A DNA stretch of 18,100 nt from Bacillota bacterium (GCA_021837545.1 JAKBFR010000044.1:1-18100), one strand, 5' to 3'; shown: positions 6,267 through 13,268, counted from the stretch's first letter. Notes: generated by a model from the sequence alone, not told the origin. Made by a program: numbers and translations.

Positions 6267-8300
6267 TTAATTAAAACAAATATATTTACTGCTTTTTTCT
6301 AAATTTTTGGTAATTTCATTTATTATTTCTCTATTTAAATCACATTCATTTCGCAACATATTATTTGCCTCTAGTTTAGCACATCTTAATATTTTTATAT
6401 CATCATAAAGATTTGCAAGTATAAATCCTTCATCGCCACTTTGTTTTCTACCAAACATTTCTCCTGCACCTCTAAGTTCCAAATCTTTCTCTGATATTAA
6501 AAAACCATCACTACATTCTGTCATTATTTGCATCCTCTTTTTAGTTGTATTGCTTTTAGCTTTTGCTATTAATATGCAATAAGACGAATACGCTCCACGT
6601 CCAACTCGACCTCTTAATTGATGAAGCTGAGAAAGACCAAATCTTTCTGCATTTTCAACGATCATAACTGAAGCATTAGGAACATTAACACCAACTTCAA
6701 TTACAGTAGTTGAAATTAAAACATTAAAATCATTATTTTTAAATCTCTTTATTATTTCATCTTTTTCGGACCCTTTCATTTTTCCGTGAAGAATTTCAAC
6801 TTTTAAATCTTTAAAAATTCCAGTTGTAAGTCTATTATATACAGTTTCAACTGAACTTAATTCTTCCTTTTCATCGTCTTCAATAAGTGGACAAACAATA
6901 TAGACTTGTCTTCCATTTTTTATTTCATTATACGCCAAATCATAACCTATATCTCTTTGAGCTTCTACATAAAATCTAGTATCTATTTTCTTTCTACCTG
7001 GCGGTAATTCATCAATTATAGATACATCCAAATCTGAATAAAGGTATAAAGCTAAAGTTCTAGGAATCGGCGTAGCTGTCATAACTAAACAATCTGCTCT
7101 TTTTCCTTTATTTATAAGCTTGCTTCTTTGCTCCACGCCAAATCTATGTTGTTCATCAGTTACTATTAGCCCTAATTTTCTAAATTCTACATCATCTTGG
7201 AAAAGCGCATGAGTTCCTATTACCAAAATAGGTTCTAGCGTTTTAATTCTCTCTTTAATTCTTTGCTTTTCCTTTAAAGTAGTTGATCCTGTTAATAATT
7301 CTATTTCTATATTAAAATCCTTAAAAATTTTCTTAGATTCTTCAAAATGCTGACTTGCAAGAATTTCTGTTGGAGCCATAAAAGCGCATTGGTAGCCATT
7401 CTTAATAACATTAAAAATAGCTATTAGAGCAACTATCGTTTTTCCACTTCCAACATCACCTTGAATCAATCTATTCATAGAAAAATTTGATTTTTGGTCT
7501 CTTAAAATTTCACGTACAACTCTAGTTTGAGCATTTGTGAGTGGGAATGGTAATTTTTCTTTAAACTCACTAAATTCATCTACCCATTCAAAAAATATTC
7601 CGTTTGTATTTTTTTTAAGTTTATACTTTAGAAGCAATAATTTTAATGAATATGTAAATAATTCTTGAAACTTTAGTCTTATTTTAGCTTTTTCCAGTAC
7701 TTCCTTATTGTCTGGGAAATGTATGCTTCTTATAGCATCATTTAAAGATAGCAAAGAATATTTCTCTACTATTTCCTTAGATAAGTTTTCTTTAACTTCC
7801 ATATTTGATAAGATCTCATTAGTCAGCTTTTCAAATAATTTATTACTTATATCTCCCTTTAAAGGATACTTAGGTAAGATTTCACTGCAAAGTGCTTCTT
7901 CACAAGTAATAGCAGGATTAACTACTTCTAACGTATTACCTATTCTTTTAAACTTACCCATTAAATTATATATTCTACCTAACCTAAAAGAATTTCTTAT
8001 ATATCTTTGGTTAAACCACTTAGCAGATACCGTATGTCCATCATAATTAAAATCTATTGTTGTAATCACCTTACCAGTTTTGGTTTTAATGTCACTTCTA
8101 AATCTAATAACTTCACATTTTAATATTTGCTTATCTTCTCCAGTAATACTTTCAAACTGTGCATTCCCATCTACAAATTCATAATCTCTTGGGAAATATA
8201 ATAAAACATCTAATATATTAAAAATTCCACATCTATTTAATTTTTCAGTAGCTTTTGGACCTACTCCCTTTAAAGCAGAAATATTACTATATATATCCAA
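6267..8300 (-). CDS. recG: ATP-dependent DNA helicase RecG
   Basis: RecG remodels stalled replication forks and Holliday junctions and unwinds R-loops. With the chosen start it is 677 residues, the usual size. The N-terminal third opens with a helix-hairpin-helix-like ALKGVGPKATEKL and holds the wedge/OB domain; the helicase core has Walker A GDVGSGKT (about 281-288), motif II DEQH (about 382-385), TATPIPRTLAL, and motif VI QLRGRVGRG. TTG 8300 is preceded by AAGGAGG with a 7-base spacer; an in-frame TTG at 8318 would add only EGGRT-type residues that are the ribosome site itself translated. Downstream 214 bp carry a decayed repeat; upstream 451 bp carry nested repeats. No clear promoter was found upstream. 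Confidence 0.97.
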   Translation of the reverse strand: MDIYSNISALKGVGPKATEKLNRCGIFNILDVLLYFPRDYEFVDGNAQFESITGEDKQILKCEVIRFRSDIKTKTGKVITTIDFNYDGHTVSAKWFNQRYIRNSFRLGRIYNLMGKFKRIGNTLEVVNPAITCEEALCSEILPKYPLKGDISNKLFEKLTNEILSNMEVKENLSKEIVEKYSLLSLNDAIRSIHFPDNKEVLEKAKIRLKFQELFTYSLKLLLLKYKLKKNTNGIFFEWVDEFSEFKEKLPFPLTNAQTRVVREILRDQKSNFSMNRLIQGDVGSGKTIVALIAIFNVIKNGYQCAFMAPTEILASQHFEESKKIFKDFNIEIELLTGSTTLKEKQRIKERIKTLEPILVIGTHALFQDDVEFRKLGLIVTDEQHRFGVEQRSKLINKGKRADCLVMTATPIPRTLALYLYSDLDVSIIDELPPGRKKIDTRFYVEAQRDIGYDLAYNEIKNGRQVYIVCPLIEDDEKEELSSVETVYNRLTTGIFKDLKVEILHGKMKGSEKDEIIKRFKNNDFNVLISTTVIEVGVNVPNASVMIVENAERFGLSQLHQLRGRVGRGAYSSYCILIAKAKSNTTKKRMQIMTECSDGFLISEKDLELRGAGEMFGRKQSGDEGFILANLYDDIKILRCAKLEANNMLRNECDLNREIINEITKNLEKSSKYICFN

Positions 8301-8408
8301 AGTTCTGCCTCCTTCCAACTAATAAACATCTATCTCAATAGTCTAATTTATTCTATATTTAAGTGTCACTAACGCACTTTCCTCTTTAGACAGATATTAA
8401 AACTAAAA

Positions 8409-8700
8409 ACTTTAATGCACAATGTACAGCTTACAATACACAATTAAAGATTTCTAAAAATACTATCTTTATAAAATCAAATAGTATTTAGGCACAATCA
8501 AAAAAATAACAAGTCCATCTGCTAGCCTATTTTCCATCATCCTCCGTCGGCAGATTGCACTAATAGGCTCGCTATGAGCACAATCCGTCTCCTTGCCTGA
8601 TGAAAAATATGCATGGCATTTTGGACTTGTTATTTTCTTTCATGTGCCTTAATTCATTAATTGTGAATTGTTCATTGTACATTGTGCATTAATTTAAAGT
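8409..8700. repeat. Outer inverted repeat built of ACAATT-type heptamers, enclosing element copy A
   Basis: The arm at 8409-8449 (CTTTAATGCACAATGTACA...) is the inverse of 8657-8700 (...TGTACATTGTGCATTAATTT) over roughly 40 bp with a few mismatches and a small indel. Both arms are about four tandem 7-base units of the form NACAATK (for example CACAATG, TACAATG, AACAATT, CACAATT on the minus strand of the right arm). The 163-bp palindromic element A lies between the arms, suggesting nesting of one repeat in another. This fills much of the gap between recG and yloV; the remaining 8301-8408 shows nothing recognisable. Confidence 0.65.
8488..8651 (-). repeat. Palindromic element, intact copy A (about 163 bp, MITE-like)
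   Basis: Read on the minus strand it matches copy B (11579-11741) with about seven substitutions and one indel, roughly 95% identity. Ends are GGCACA...TGTGCC flanked on both sides by TTA, possibly a 3-bp target duplication. Longer terminal inverted repeats of about 30 bp include AAAATAACAAGTCCA and its complement TGGACTTGTTATTTT. The interior is also self-complementary (CATCA/TGATG; GATTG...CAATC), so almost the whole unit can fold on itself. No coding capacity. Confidence 0.85.
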
Positions 8701-8751
8701 ATATACATAAACAATTTCAAAATATTTAGTTCGAAACAGTTTATTATTGTC

Positions 8752-10419
8752 TTATTCTACTGACATTAAAAAATAGTAAAGAGGTTGATTTCCCTTATAG
8801 AATTGAATATCTAGCTCTCCATATTTGCCTTGTAACTCAAGTTGAAATTCATTAGCTTCCTCATCTGTTACTTCTTTACCATAATACACAGTAATGAGTT
8901 CACTCTCATCATCTATCATGTCCTCTATGACTTTAATTGCAACAATTTTGTTATCTTCACCAACTTCTTTTATTTTACCTTCTACGAGCCCTAGCATATT
9001 TCCTTCTTTAATGTCAATTCCATCAATTTCAGTATCGCGAACTGCATAAGTTACCGAACCAGTTTTCACGTCTTCAATGGTACCTTTTAAATTATTAAAA
9101 TTATCCTCAACCTCAGAATCAAAATTAAACACAGTTGCGCATGCTATCCCTTGGGGAATAGTTGTTGTAGGTACAACAAGTATATCTTTAGCTGATATTT
9201 CTGCTGCTTGATTAGCAGACATAATTATATTTTTATTATTTGGCATAATAAAAATATGATCAGCATTTATCTTGTTAACAGCATCCAAAATATCTTGAGT
9301 AGATGGATTCATTGTTTGACCACCTTCAATAACATAATCTATACCTAAGTCTTTAAATATGTTTGAAATTCCATCTCCCATGGCTACTGTTATAAATCCA
9401 TATTTCTTCTTTTCATCTTCTATTTCCTCATCTTGGATTTTAGAACTGTTTTCTTCTATCTTATCACCACTTAATGCTTTATCCTTAGCATTAATTACAA
9501 GCTCTCTGTGTTCTTCTCTCATATTATCGATTTTAATTTTTGATAGTTCTCCAATAGCTACTGCCTTTGATAATACTAATCCAGGATTATTCGTATGTAT
9601 ATGAACCTTAATAACATCATCATATCCAACAACAATCATAGAATCTCCCAGAGGTTCTATTTCATTTTGGAAATTTTTTGCACGTTTTGCATCTCCAAGA
9701 ATTATAAATTCAGTGCAATAACCAAACTTAATATCTATTTCTTCAATAGAGCTAGCTACAGTATTCCCTGGTGTACCTATTGTTATATCCTTTATTTCCG
9801 CTTTAATTCCATCCTTCAAAGCTTCAAGCATGCCTTTAATTATAATATAAAGTCCCATACCACCTGAATCAACTACCTTAGCCTTTTTTAGTGCTGGTAA
9901 CAATTCTGGAGTTCTGTCTAACATATCTTTTGCTTTAATTGTTACTTCTTCCATAAAACTCACTATATCTTTTGCATCAGAGGCTATTGCCGCTTCTGAT
10001 GCTGCTCTAATTACAGAAAGTATAGTTCCTTCTGTTGGTCTCATAACTGCCTTATATGCCGATTTTGACCCTTCAAAAAAACCAATTGCAAATTCAGTAA
10101 CATCTACTTCTTTTTTTCCTTCTAACCCTTTAGAAATCCCTCTAAGTATTTGAGATAATATAACTCCTGAGTTACCTCTAGCACCCATTAATGCACCTTT
10201 GGCTAATTTTTTAGATATCTCTCCTATAGACTCAGTATTTATATTTTCTATTTCTTTAACTGCTGCTTTAAATGTCATCGACATATTAGTTCCAGTATCT
10301 CCGTCAGGAACTGGGAATACATTTAGTGCATTCACAAAATCACTTTGTTCTAATAATCTATTACTAGCATTAACAACCATATTATAAAAATCATGGCCAT
10401 TGATTTTTGTATATTCCAT
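8752..10419 (-). CDS. fakA: FakA-type fatty-acid kinase catalytic subunit (YloV, DhaL/DAK2 family)
   Basis: FakA holds ATP and phosphorylates fatty acids bound to a FakB (DegV-family) partner, making acyl phosphates for phospholipid synthesis in the cytosol. At 555 residues it has the YloV length. The N-terminal DhaL domain shows VFPVPDGDTGTNMSMTF (about 34-50), with the metal-binding aspartates of DGDTG, and KGALMGARGNSGVILSQILRG (about 72-92); then TEGTILSV, DSGGMGLYII, and a C-terminal FakA region (residues ~220-555) with VAMGDGI, IVEGGQTMNPST-like EGGQTMNPST and TTTIPQG. ATG 10419 follows AGGAGG with a 9-base spacer. It lies 13 bp after the Asp23 gene, the conserved yloU-yloV pair. No fakB is visible here. 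A link to recG is broken by nested repeats downstream. Confidence 0.92.
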   Translation of the reverse strand: MEYTKINGHDFYNMVVNASNRLLEQSDFVNALNVFPVPDGDTGTNMSMTFKAAVKEIENINTESIGEISKKLAKGALMGARGNSGVILSQILRGISKGLEGKKEVDVTEFAIGFFEGSKSAYKAVMRPTEGTILSVIRAASEAAIASDAKDIVSFMEEVTIKAKDMLDRTPELLPALKKAKVVDSGGMGLYIIIKGMLEALKDGIKAEIKDITIGTPGNTVASSIEEIDIKFGYCTEFIILGDAKRAKNFQNEIEPLGDSMIVVGYDDVIKVHIHTNNPGLVLSKAVAIGELSKIKIDNMREEHRELVINAKDKALSGDKIEENSSKIQDEEIEDEKKKYGFITVAMGDGISNIFKDLGIDYVIEGGQTMNPSTQDILDAVNKINADHIFIMPNNKNIIMSANQAAEISAKDILVVPTTTIPQGIACATVFNFDSEVEDNFNNLKGTIEDVKTGSVTYAVRDTEIDGIDIKEGNMLGLVEGKIKEVGEDNKIVAIKVIEDMIDDESELITVYYGKEVTDEEANEFQLELQGKYGELDIQFYKGNQPLYYFLMSVE

Positions 10420-10432
10420 TCAGTTTAACCTC

Positions 10433-10783
10433 CTAAACTCTAACCGCTTGCACATTTACTGTTATAGATGAAACCTTAAGCCCTGTATAATTTTCAACAC
10501 TATAACGAACCTTTTGAATTATATTATTAGATATAACAGATATTTTTGTTCCGTATTCAACCATTACAAACAATTCTATTTGTAATTTATTTTCATTTAT
10601 TAATTGTAATCTTACACCTTTGCTTAAATTTTCTATCCCCATAAGTTCCCAAAGTCCTTCGCTAGCATTTTTTGAAACCATACCAACTACTCCATAGCAT
10701 TCCATTGTAGATAATCCAACAATCTTAGCTAAAACTTCTTCTGAATAATTTATACTACCATTTTCATTTGAAAATCCAATCAT
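10433..10783 (-). CDS. yloU: Asp23/Gls24 family envelope-stress protein (YloU)
   Basis: A 116-residue cytosolic protein of the Asp23 family (DUF322); family members are linked to cell-envelope stress and associate with membranes through partners. Visible family features are the opening INYSEEVLAKIVGLSTMECYGVVGM, the central RLQLINENKLQIELFVMVEYGTKI and the C-terminal NIIQKVRYSVENYTGLKVSSITVNVQAVRV. There is no membrane segment or signal peptide. ATG 10783 follows AGGAGG with a 7-base spacer. It is the first gene before yloV/fakA, an arrangement conserved across Firmicutes, with a probable promoter at 10818-10846. The exact function in clostridia is not known. Confidence 0.92.
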   Translation of the reverse strand: MIGFSNENGSINYSEEVLAKIVGLSTMECYGVVGMVSKNASEGLWELMGIENLSKGVRLQLINENKLQIELFVMVEYGTKISVISNNIIQKVRYSVENYTGLKVSSITVNVQAVRV

Positions 10784-10817
10784 TCATATTCCTCCTAAAA
10801 TCTTATATCCTATATAT

Positions 10818-10846
10818 ATTTTATATTAGAACAATATTTTATTCAA
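10818..10846 (-). promoter_or_regulatory. Probable promoter of the yloU-yloV operon
   Basis: On the minus strand TTGAAT (10841-10846) and TAAAAT (10818-10823) are separated by 17 bases, about 35 bases upstream of the yloU start. Other AT-rich -10 candidates overlap it, so the exact boxes are uncertain. Confidence 0.4.
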
Positions 10847-10871
10847 GTATTCCAATAATATATATTATAAC

Positions 10872-10893
10872 CTAAGGCACACAAAATAAAATA
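10872..10893. repeat. Possible isolated end of the palindromic element
   Basis: TAAGGCACA followed by an A-rich stretch ending AAAATA resembles the terminus of the 163-bp element (GGCACA then GAAAATAAC). The rest of the element is not recognisable around it. It lies about a dozen bases upstream of the -35 box of rpmB. Confidence 0.3.
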
Positions 10894-10905
10894 TAATATT
10901 TTATC

Positions 10906-10934
10906 TTGCCTATTATATTTTCCTATGGTATAAT
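10906..10934 (+). promoter_or_regulatory. Promoter of rpmB
   Basis: TTGCCT (10906-10911), a 17-base spacer and a perfect TATAAT (10929-10934), giving a leader of about 45-50 bases that includes AAGGAGG 8 bases before the start. A textbook sigma-A promoter. Confidence 0.75.
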
Positions 10935-10988
10935 TTAGTCTGTCCTATTGAAGATGATTATCTTTGCAATATAAGGAGGTGTTTTCTA

Positions 10989-11180
10989 ATGGCAAGAAGA
11001 TGCGAAATTTGTGATAAGGGTGTTGTAGCAGGTGTACAATACAGCCATTCACATCGTCAATCAAAGAGAACTTGGGCTCCTAACATAAAGAAAGTAAAAG
11101 CTTTAGTTAACGGAACACCAAAAACTGTTCATGTATGTACAAGATGCCTTAGATCTGGAAAGGTTCAAAGAGCAATATAG
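10989..11180 (+). CDS. rpmB: 50S ribosomal protein L28
   Basis: L28 is a small 50S subunit protein. The 63-residue sequence begins MARRCEICDKGVVAG, contains the conserved SHSHRQSKRTWAPNI segment and ends with VCTRCLRSGKVQ. Cysteines at 5, 8, 50 and 53 form two CxxC pairs, so this is the zinc-binding form of L28, as opposed to the cysteine-free paralogue some Firmicutes switch to under zinc limitation. It is alone on the plus strand between minus-strand operons, with its own strong promoter upstream and an intrinsic terminator nine bases after the stop. Its place between yloU and spoVM/thiN is the conserved Firmicute position. Confidence 0.98.
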   Translation: MARRCEICDKGVVAGVQYSHSHRQSKRTWAPNIKKVKALVNGTPKTVHVCTRCLRSGKVQRAI

Positions 11181-11188
11181 TTCATAAT

Positions 11189-11230
11189 AAAAAATGCAAT
11201 TGTTATCTCAATTGCATTTTTTGTTTTTTA
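11189..11230 (+). terminator. Intrinsic terminator of rpmB
   Basis: A 14-bp perfect stem, AAAAAATGCAATTG (11189-11202) with CAATTGCATTTTTT (11209-11222), a 6-base loop, then GTTTTTTA. The A-rich left arm means it could also stop minus-strand transcripts arriving from spoVM. Confidence 0.85.
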
Positions 11231-11249
11231 GAGTTATTTAAGCTCTTAT

Positions 11250-11427
11250 CAGTTAACAGTTAACAATTAACAGTTAACAATTGAGAAATATATCTTCAAG
11301 GAGAAAGTTCAAGAAACCAAATCAAAGATTTGGACTTTAACGTTTCCTTGAGAATATCTTTATTTTTGTTCAAACTCCAAAGTAGTTTGTTCCTCATTTG
11401 TCCATTGTAAATTGACAATTGTCAATT
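11250..11427. repeat. Heptamer-flanked hairpin block between rpmB and spoVM
   Basis: The ends are inverted 36-bp arms (11250-11285 and 11392-11427) matching at about 26 of 36 positions; the left arm is tandem heptamers TAACAGT/TAACAAT ending TTGAG. Between them a large imperfect stem pairs 11286-11302 with 11345-11361 (14 of 17), with a perfect inner hairpin CCAAATC (11317-11323) AAA GATTTGG (11327-11333). A further small hairpin CAAACT...AGTTTG lies around 11371-11389. Noncoding; possibly a second mobile or structured-RNA repeat family. Confidence 0.6.
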
Positions 11428-11449
11428 GGAAAATCGCCTTATGTATACT

Positions 11450-11521
11450 CTAGTTTTTTCTTCTAAAAAATCTTATTATATTCGATAGAAATTTTGGTAA
11501 TTTGAAAGCTATTATTTTCAT
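11450..11521 (-). CDS. spoVM: Stage V sporulation protein M (23-residue peptide)
   Basis: SpoVM is a tiny amphipathic helix that recognises the convex forespore membrane and anchors the spore-coat ATPase SpoIVA. This 23-codon gene encodes MKIIAFKLPKFL followed by SNIIRFFRRKN; Bacillus SpoVM (26 residues) shares the MK--x-IKLPKFL--I-R pattern, including the proline at position 9 that shapes curvature sensing. ATG 11521 is preceded by AGGGGGG with a 6-base spacer, an excellent ribosome site. The position between thiN and rpmB is exactly that of spoVM in Bacillus. Palindromic element B ends 58 bp upstream of the start, so any sigma-E promoter must lie in or against it; I could not find a convincing one. 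Shorter than usual by about three residues, but otherwise intact. Confidence 0.9.
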   Translation of the reverse strand: MKIIAFKLPKFLSNIIRFFRRKN

Positions 11522-11578
11522 AACTATCCCCCCTAAATATTAATTCTGCAAAACACCTATCTTAAAATTAATTTCGTC

Positions 11579-11741
11579 TTAGGCACATGAAAGAAAATAA
11601 CAAGTCCAAAATGCCATGTATATTTTTCATCAGGCAAGGAGGTGGATTGTGCTCATAGCGAGCCTATTAGTGCAATCTGCCGACGGAGGATGATGGAAAA
11701 TAGACTAGCAGATGGATTTGTTATTTTTTTATTGTGCCTTA
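11579..11741 (+). repeat. Palindromic element, intact copy B (about 163 bp, MITE-like)
   Basis: TTA-GGCACA at the left (11579-11587) and TGTGCC-TTA at the right (11733-11741), with about 30-bp terminal inverted repeats and a self-complementary interior centred on ATAGCGAGCCTAT (near 11660-11672). Roughly 95% identical to the inverted copy A. Read on either strand, the fold ends in a T-rich run (TTATTTTTTT on plus; TTATTTTC on minus), so it may act as a two-way terminator between thiN and spoVM. Confidence 0.85.
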
Positions 11742-11830
11742 TTATATTAATATTCATTTACTCCTAAAAATGTTCCAACTTTCGTTCCTGTAAAAAAAAT
11801 AACTTCTAATGATGAACGATGCTAGCCTAT

Positions 11831-11864
11831 AAAAAAAATAACAAGGAAGCATATCTCCTTGTTA
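11831..11864 (-). terminator. Intrinsic terminator of the thiN operon, inside repeat copy D
   Basis: On the minus strand TAACAAGGA and TCCTTGTTA form a perfect 9-bp stem (11839-11847 with 11856-11864) with an 8-base loop, followed by eight T residues (A-run 11831-11838 on plus). It lies about 120 bp after the thiN stop. The stem uses the element's conserved AATAACAAG end. Confidence 0.8.
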
Positions 11865-11986
11865 AGTGAAACACACTCCCTTCTCTGATATAACTTTAAA
11901 ATTCACCTCGCCACTCCATGGATCACAATTTATTATCCAAGTGGTACATAACATCCTCAATTTATTATTTTCTTTCATATGCCTTA
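11831..11986. repeat. Palindromic element, decayed copy D, adjoining thiN
   Basis: The left end shares AAAAAAATAACAAG with copy A; the right end (about 11963-11986) matches TTATTTTCTTTCATGTGCCTTA of copy A with one mismatch. The interior has diverged but still holds inverted pairs (for example CCACT...AGTGG, 11911-11945). The final TTA at 11984-11986 is, on the minus strand, the TAA stop codon of thiN. Confidence 0.6.
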
Positions 11987-12619
11987 ATCTACAGAGTGAA
12001 GAATTAATAACTCTCCTTCTTCAAAGCTAATTTCTATTGGAGTATCAACAAACTCATTACATATAGCTCTTGGATCTAGCAAACTTATATCGTAAGTCTC
12101 TAAATTGTATTTAGCACCCATAATTTTAAAACTCTTAACTTTATCACATAATGCATGAAAAGATATGTTTTCACCATATTTTCCAAACAACTTCATTTTC
12201 TTTTCTCCAAGATAAAGTCTATTATTATCATCGATTATTTCTAAAGTTGCACCTCTTTTTTTGGTAGTTAAAAGAAGCCCTATATTTCCTAACGTATGAT
12301 CCATTCTAGATCCAATTGCTCCAAATAAATATATTTTTTTTGCTCCTCTTTTAATAGCTTCTATTATTGCAATTTCAGTATCTGTATAGTCTTTTTCTGG
12401 TGGGAACTCTAAAACTTCTTTTATTTGTAATTTTGAAGCATCTAAAATTTCTTTTTTAACAGAATCAAAATCTCCTAGTAGCAAATCTGGAATAATACCA
12501 TAATTATAAAGGCATTCACTTCCTCTATCAGCAGCTATTATAAAATCCATTGTTTTAAGATAATCCCTTAATAATCTTTCTGATGGTGCGACGCCTCCAC
12601 TTACAATTGCTATATTCAA
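11984..12619 (-). CDS. thiN: Thiamine pyrophosphokinase
   Basis: ThiN transfers pyrophosphate from ATP to thiamine, giving thiamine diphosphate, a cofactor of transketolase and pyruvate enzymes. The 211 residues show the family motifs AADRGSECLYNYGIIPDLLLGDFDS (about 29-53), FPPEKDYTDTEIAI (about 72-85) and LFGAIGSRMDHTLGNIGLL (about 98-116). The start is TTG 12619, six bases after GAGGGGG; the only nearby ATG is followed at once by a stop in another frame. It begins 4 bp after the rpe stop, so coupling is likely, and Rpe products feed the thiamine-diphosphate enzyme transketolase. The stop codon coincides with the end of a decayed repeat element, and a terminator follows at 11831-11864. Confidence 0.95.
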   Translation of the reverse strand: MNIAIVSGGVAPSERLLRDYLKTMDFIIAADRGSECLYNYGIIPDLLLGDFDSVKKEILDASKLQIKEVLEFPPEKDYTDTEIAIIEAIKRGAKKIYLFGAIGSRMDHTLGNIGLLLTTKKRGATLEIIDDNNRLYLGEKKMKLFGKYGENISFHALCDKVKSFKIMGAKYNLETYDISLLDPRAICNEFVDTPIEISFEEGELLILHSVD

Positions 12620-12623
12620 AGCA

Positions 12624-13268
12624 TTACCCCCTCAAAGCTTTTATGTTATCACTTATTTCTCCCCCATTGAATACAGCAGAACCTGCAACAATTACATTAG
12701 CACCAGCTTCTATAATTTCTTTAACATTAGTTTTATCTACTCCTCCATCAACTTCTATTAATAATGATGGGTTAACTTTATTACTAAGCTCTTTTATTTC
12801 TCTAATTTTATCTAGGCAATATGGTATAAATTTTTGTCCTCCAAAACCTGGATTTACAGACATTATTAAAACCATATCTAAGTTTGGTATCAAGTTTTTT
12901 AGCACACTTGTAGGAGTTCCTGGATTAATTGAAATTGCTGCTTTGATTCCCTTGGACTTAATATAGTTAATTGTTCTATCTATATGTTTATCTGCTTCAT
13001 AATGAACAGTAATTATATCAGCTCCGGCAATTATAAAATCATCTATGTAATTTGATGGATTGTTTATCATTAAGTGTACATCAAATATTTTATCGGTTTT
13101 ATTTCTTATTGATTTTATAACGGGTACTCCAAAAGATATATTAGGGACAAAAGATCCATCCATTACATCTATATGAATAAAATCTGCTCCCCCTTTATCA
13201 ATTCTTTGAATGTCTTCTCCTAATTTCGAAAAATCTGCTGATAATATTGATGGTGCAATCTTTACCAT
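12624..13268 (-). CDS. rpe: Ribulose-phosphate 3-epimerase
   Basis: Rpe interconverts ribulose 5-phosphate and xylulose 5-phosphate in the pentose phosphate pathway. The 214-residue TIM-barrel protein opens [20 protein letters not shown] and shows the metal-binding/catalytic segments [16 protein letters not shown] (about 32-47), DVHLMI (about 64-69), [14 protein letters not shown] (about 135-148) and IEVDGGV (about 171-177), all as expected. ATG 13268 overlaps the end of rsgA by 7 bp and the thiN start lies 4 bp after the stop, so it is central in a tightly packed operon. Confidence 0.97.
   Translation of the reverse strand: MVKIAPSILSADFSKLGEDIQRIDKGGADFIHIDVMDGSFVPNISFGVPVIKSIRNKTDKIFDVHLMINNPSNYIDDFIIAGADIITVHYEADKHIDRTINYIKSKGIKAAISINPGTPTSVLKNLIPNLDMVLIMSVNPGFGGQKFIPYCLDKIREIKELSNKVNPSLLIEVDGGVDKTNVKEIIEAGANVIVAGSAVFNGGEISDNIKALRG

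Noticed and set aside
8488..8651. Element A considered as a functional small RNA gene
   Set aside because: No promoter could be identified for it and its intact/decayed copy pattern is better explained as a mobile repeat; transcription cannot be judged from sequence alone.
9359..9867. Plus-strand open frames inside yloV
   Set aside because: Antisense shadows of a conserved coding sequence with no ribosome sites and no recognisable domains.
11250..11285. Short tandem repeat considered as a CRISPR array
   Set aside because: Heptamers without unique spacers and no cas genes nearby; they are simple or iteron-like repeats.
11653..11757. 34-codon reading frame starting before element B and running into it (MNINIIRHNKK...)
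   Set aside because: The spacing between GGAG and ATG is only about 3 bases, and the frame ends inside the palindromic element; the other element copy does not keep the frame.
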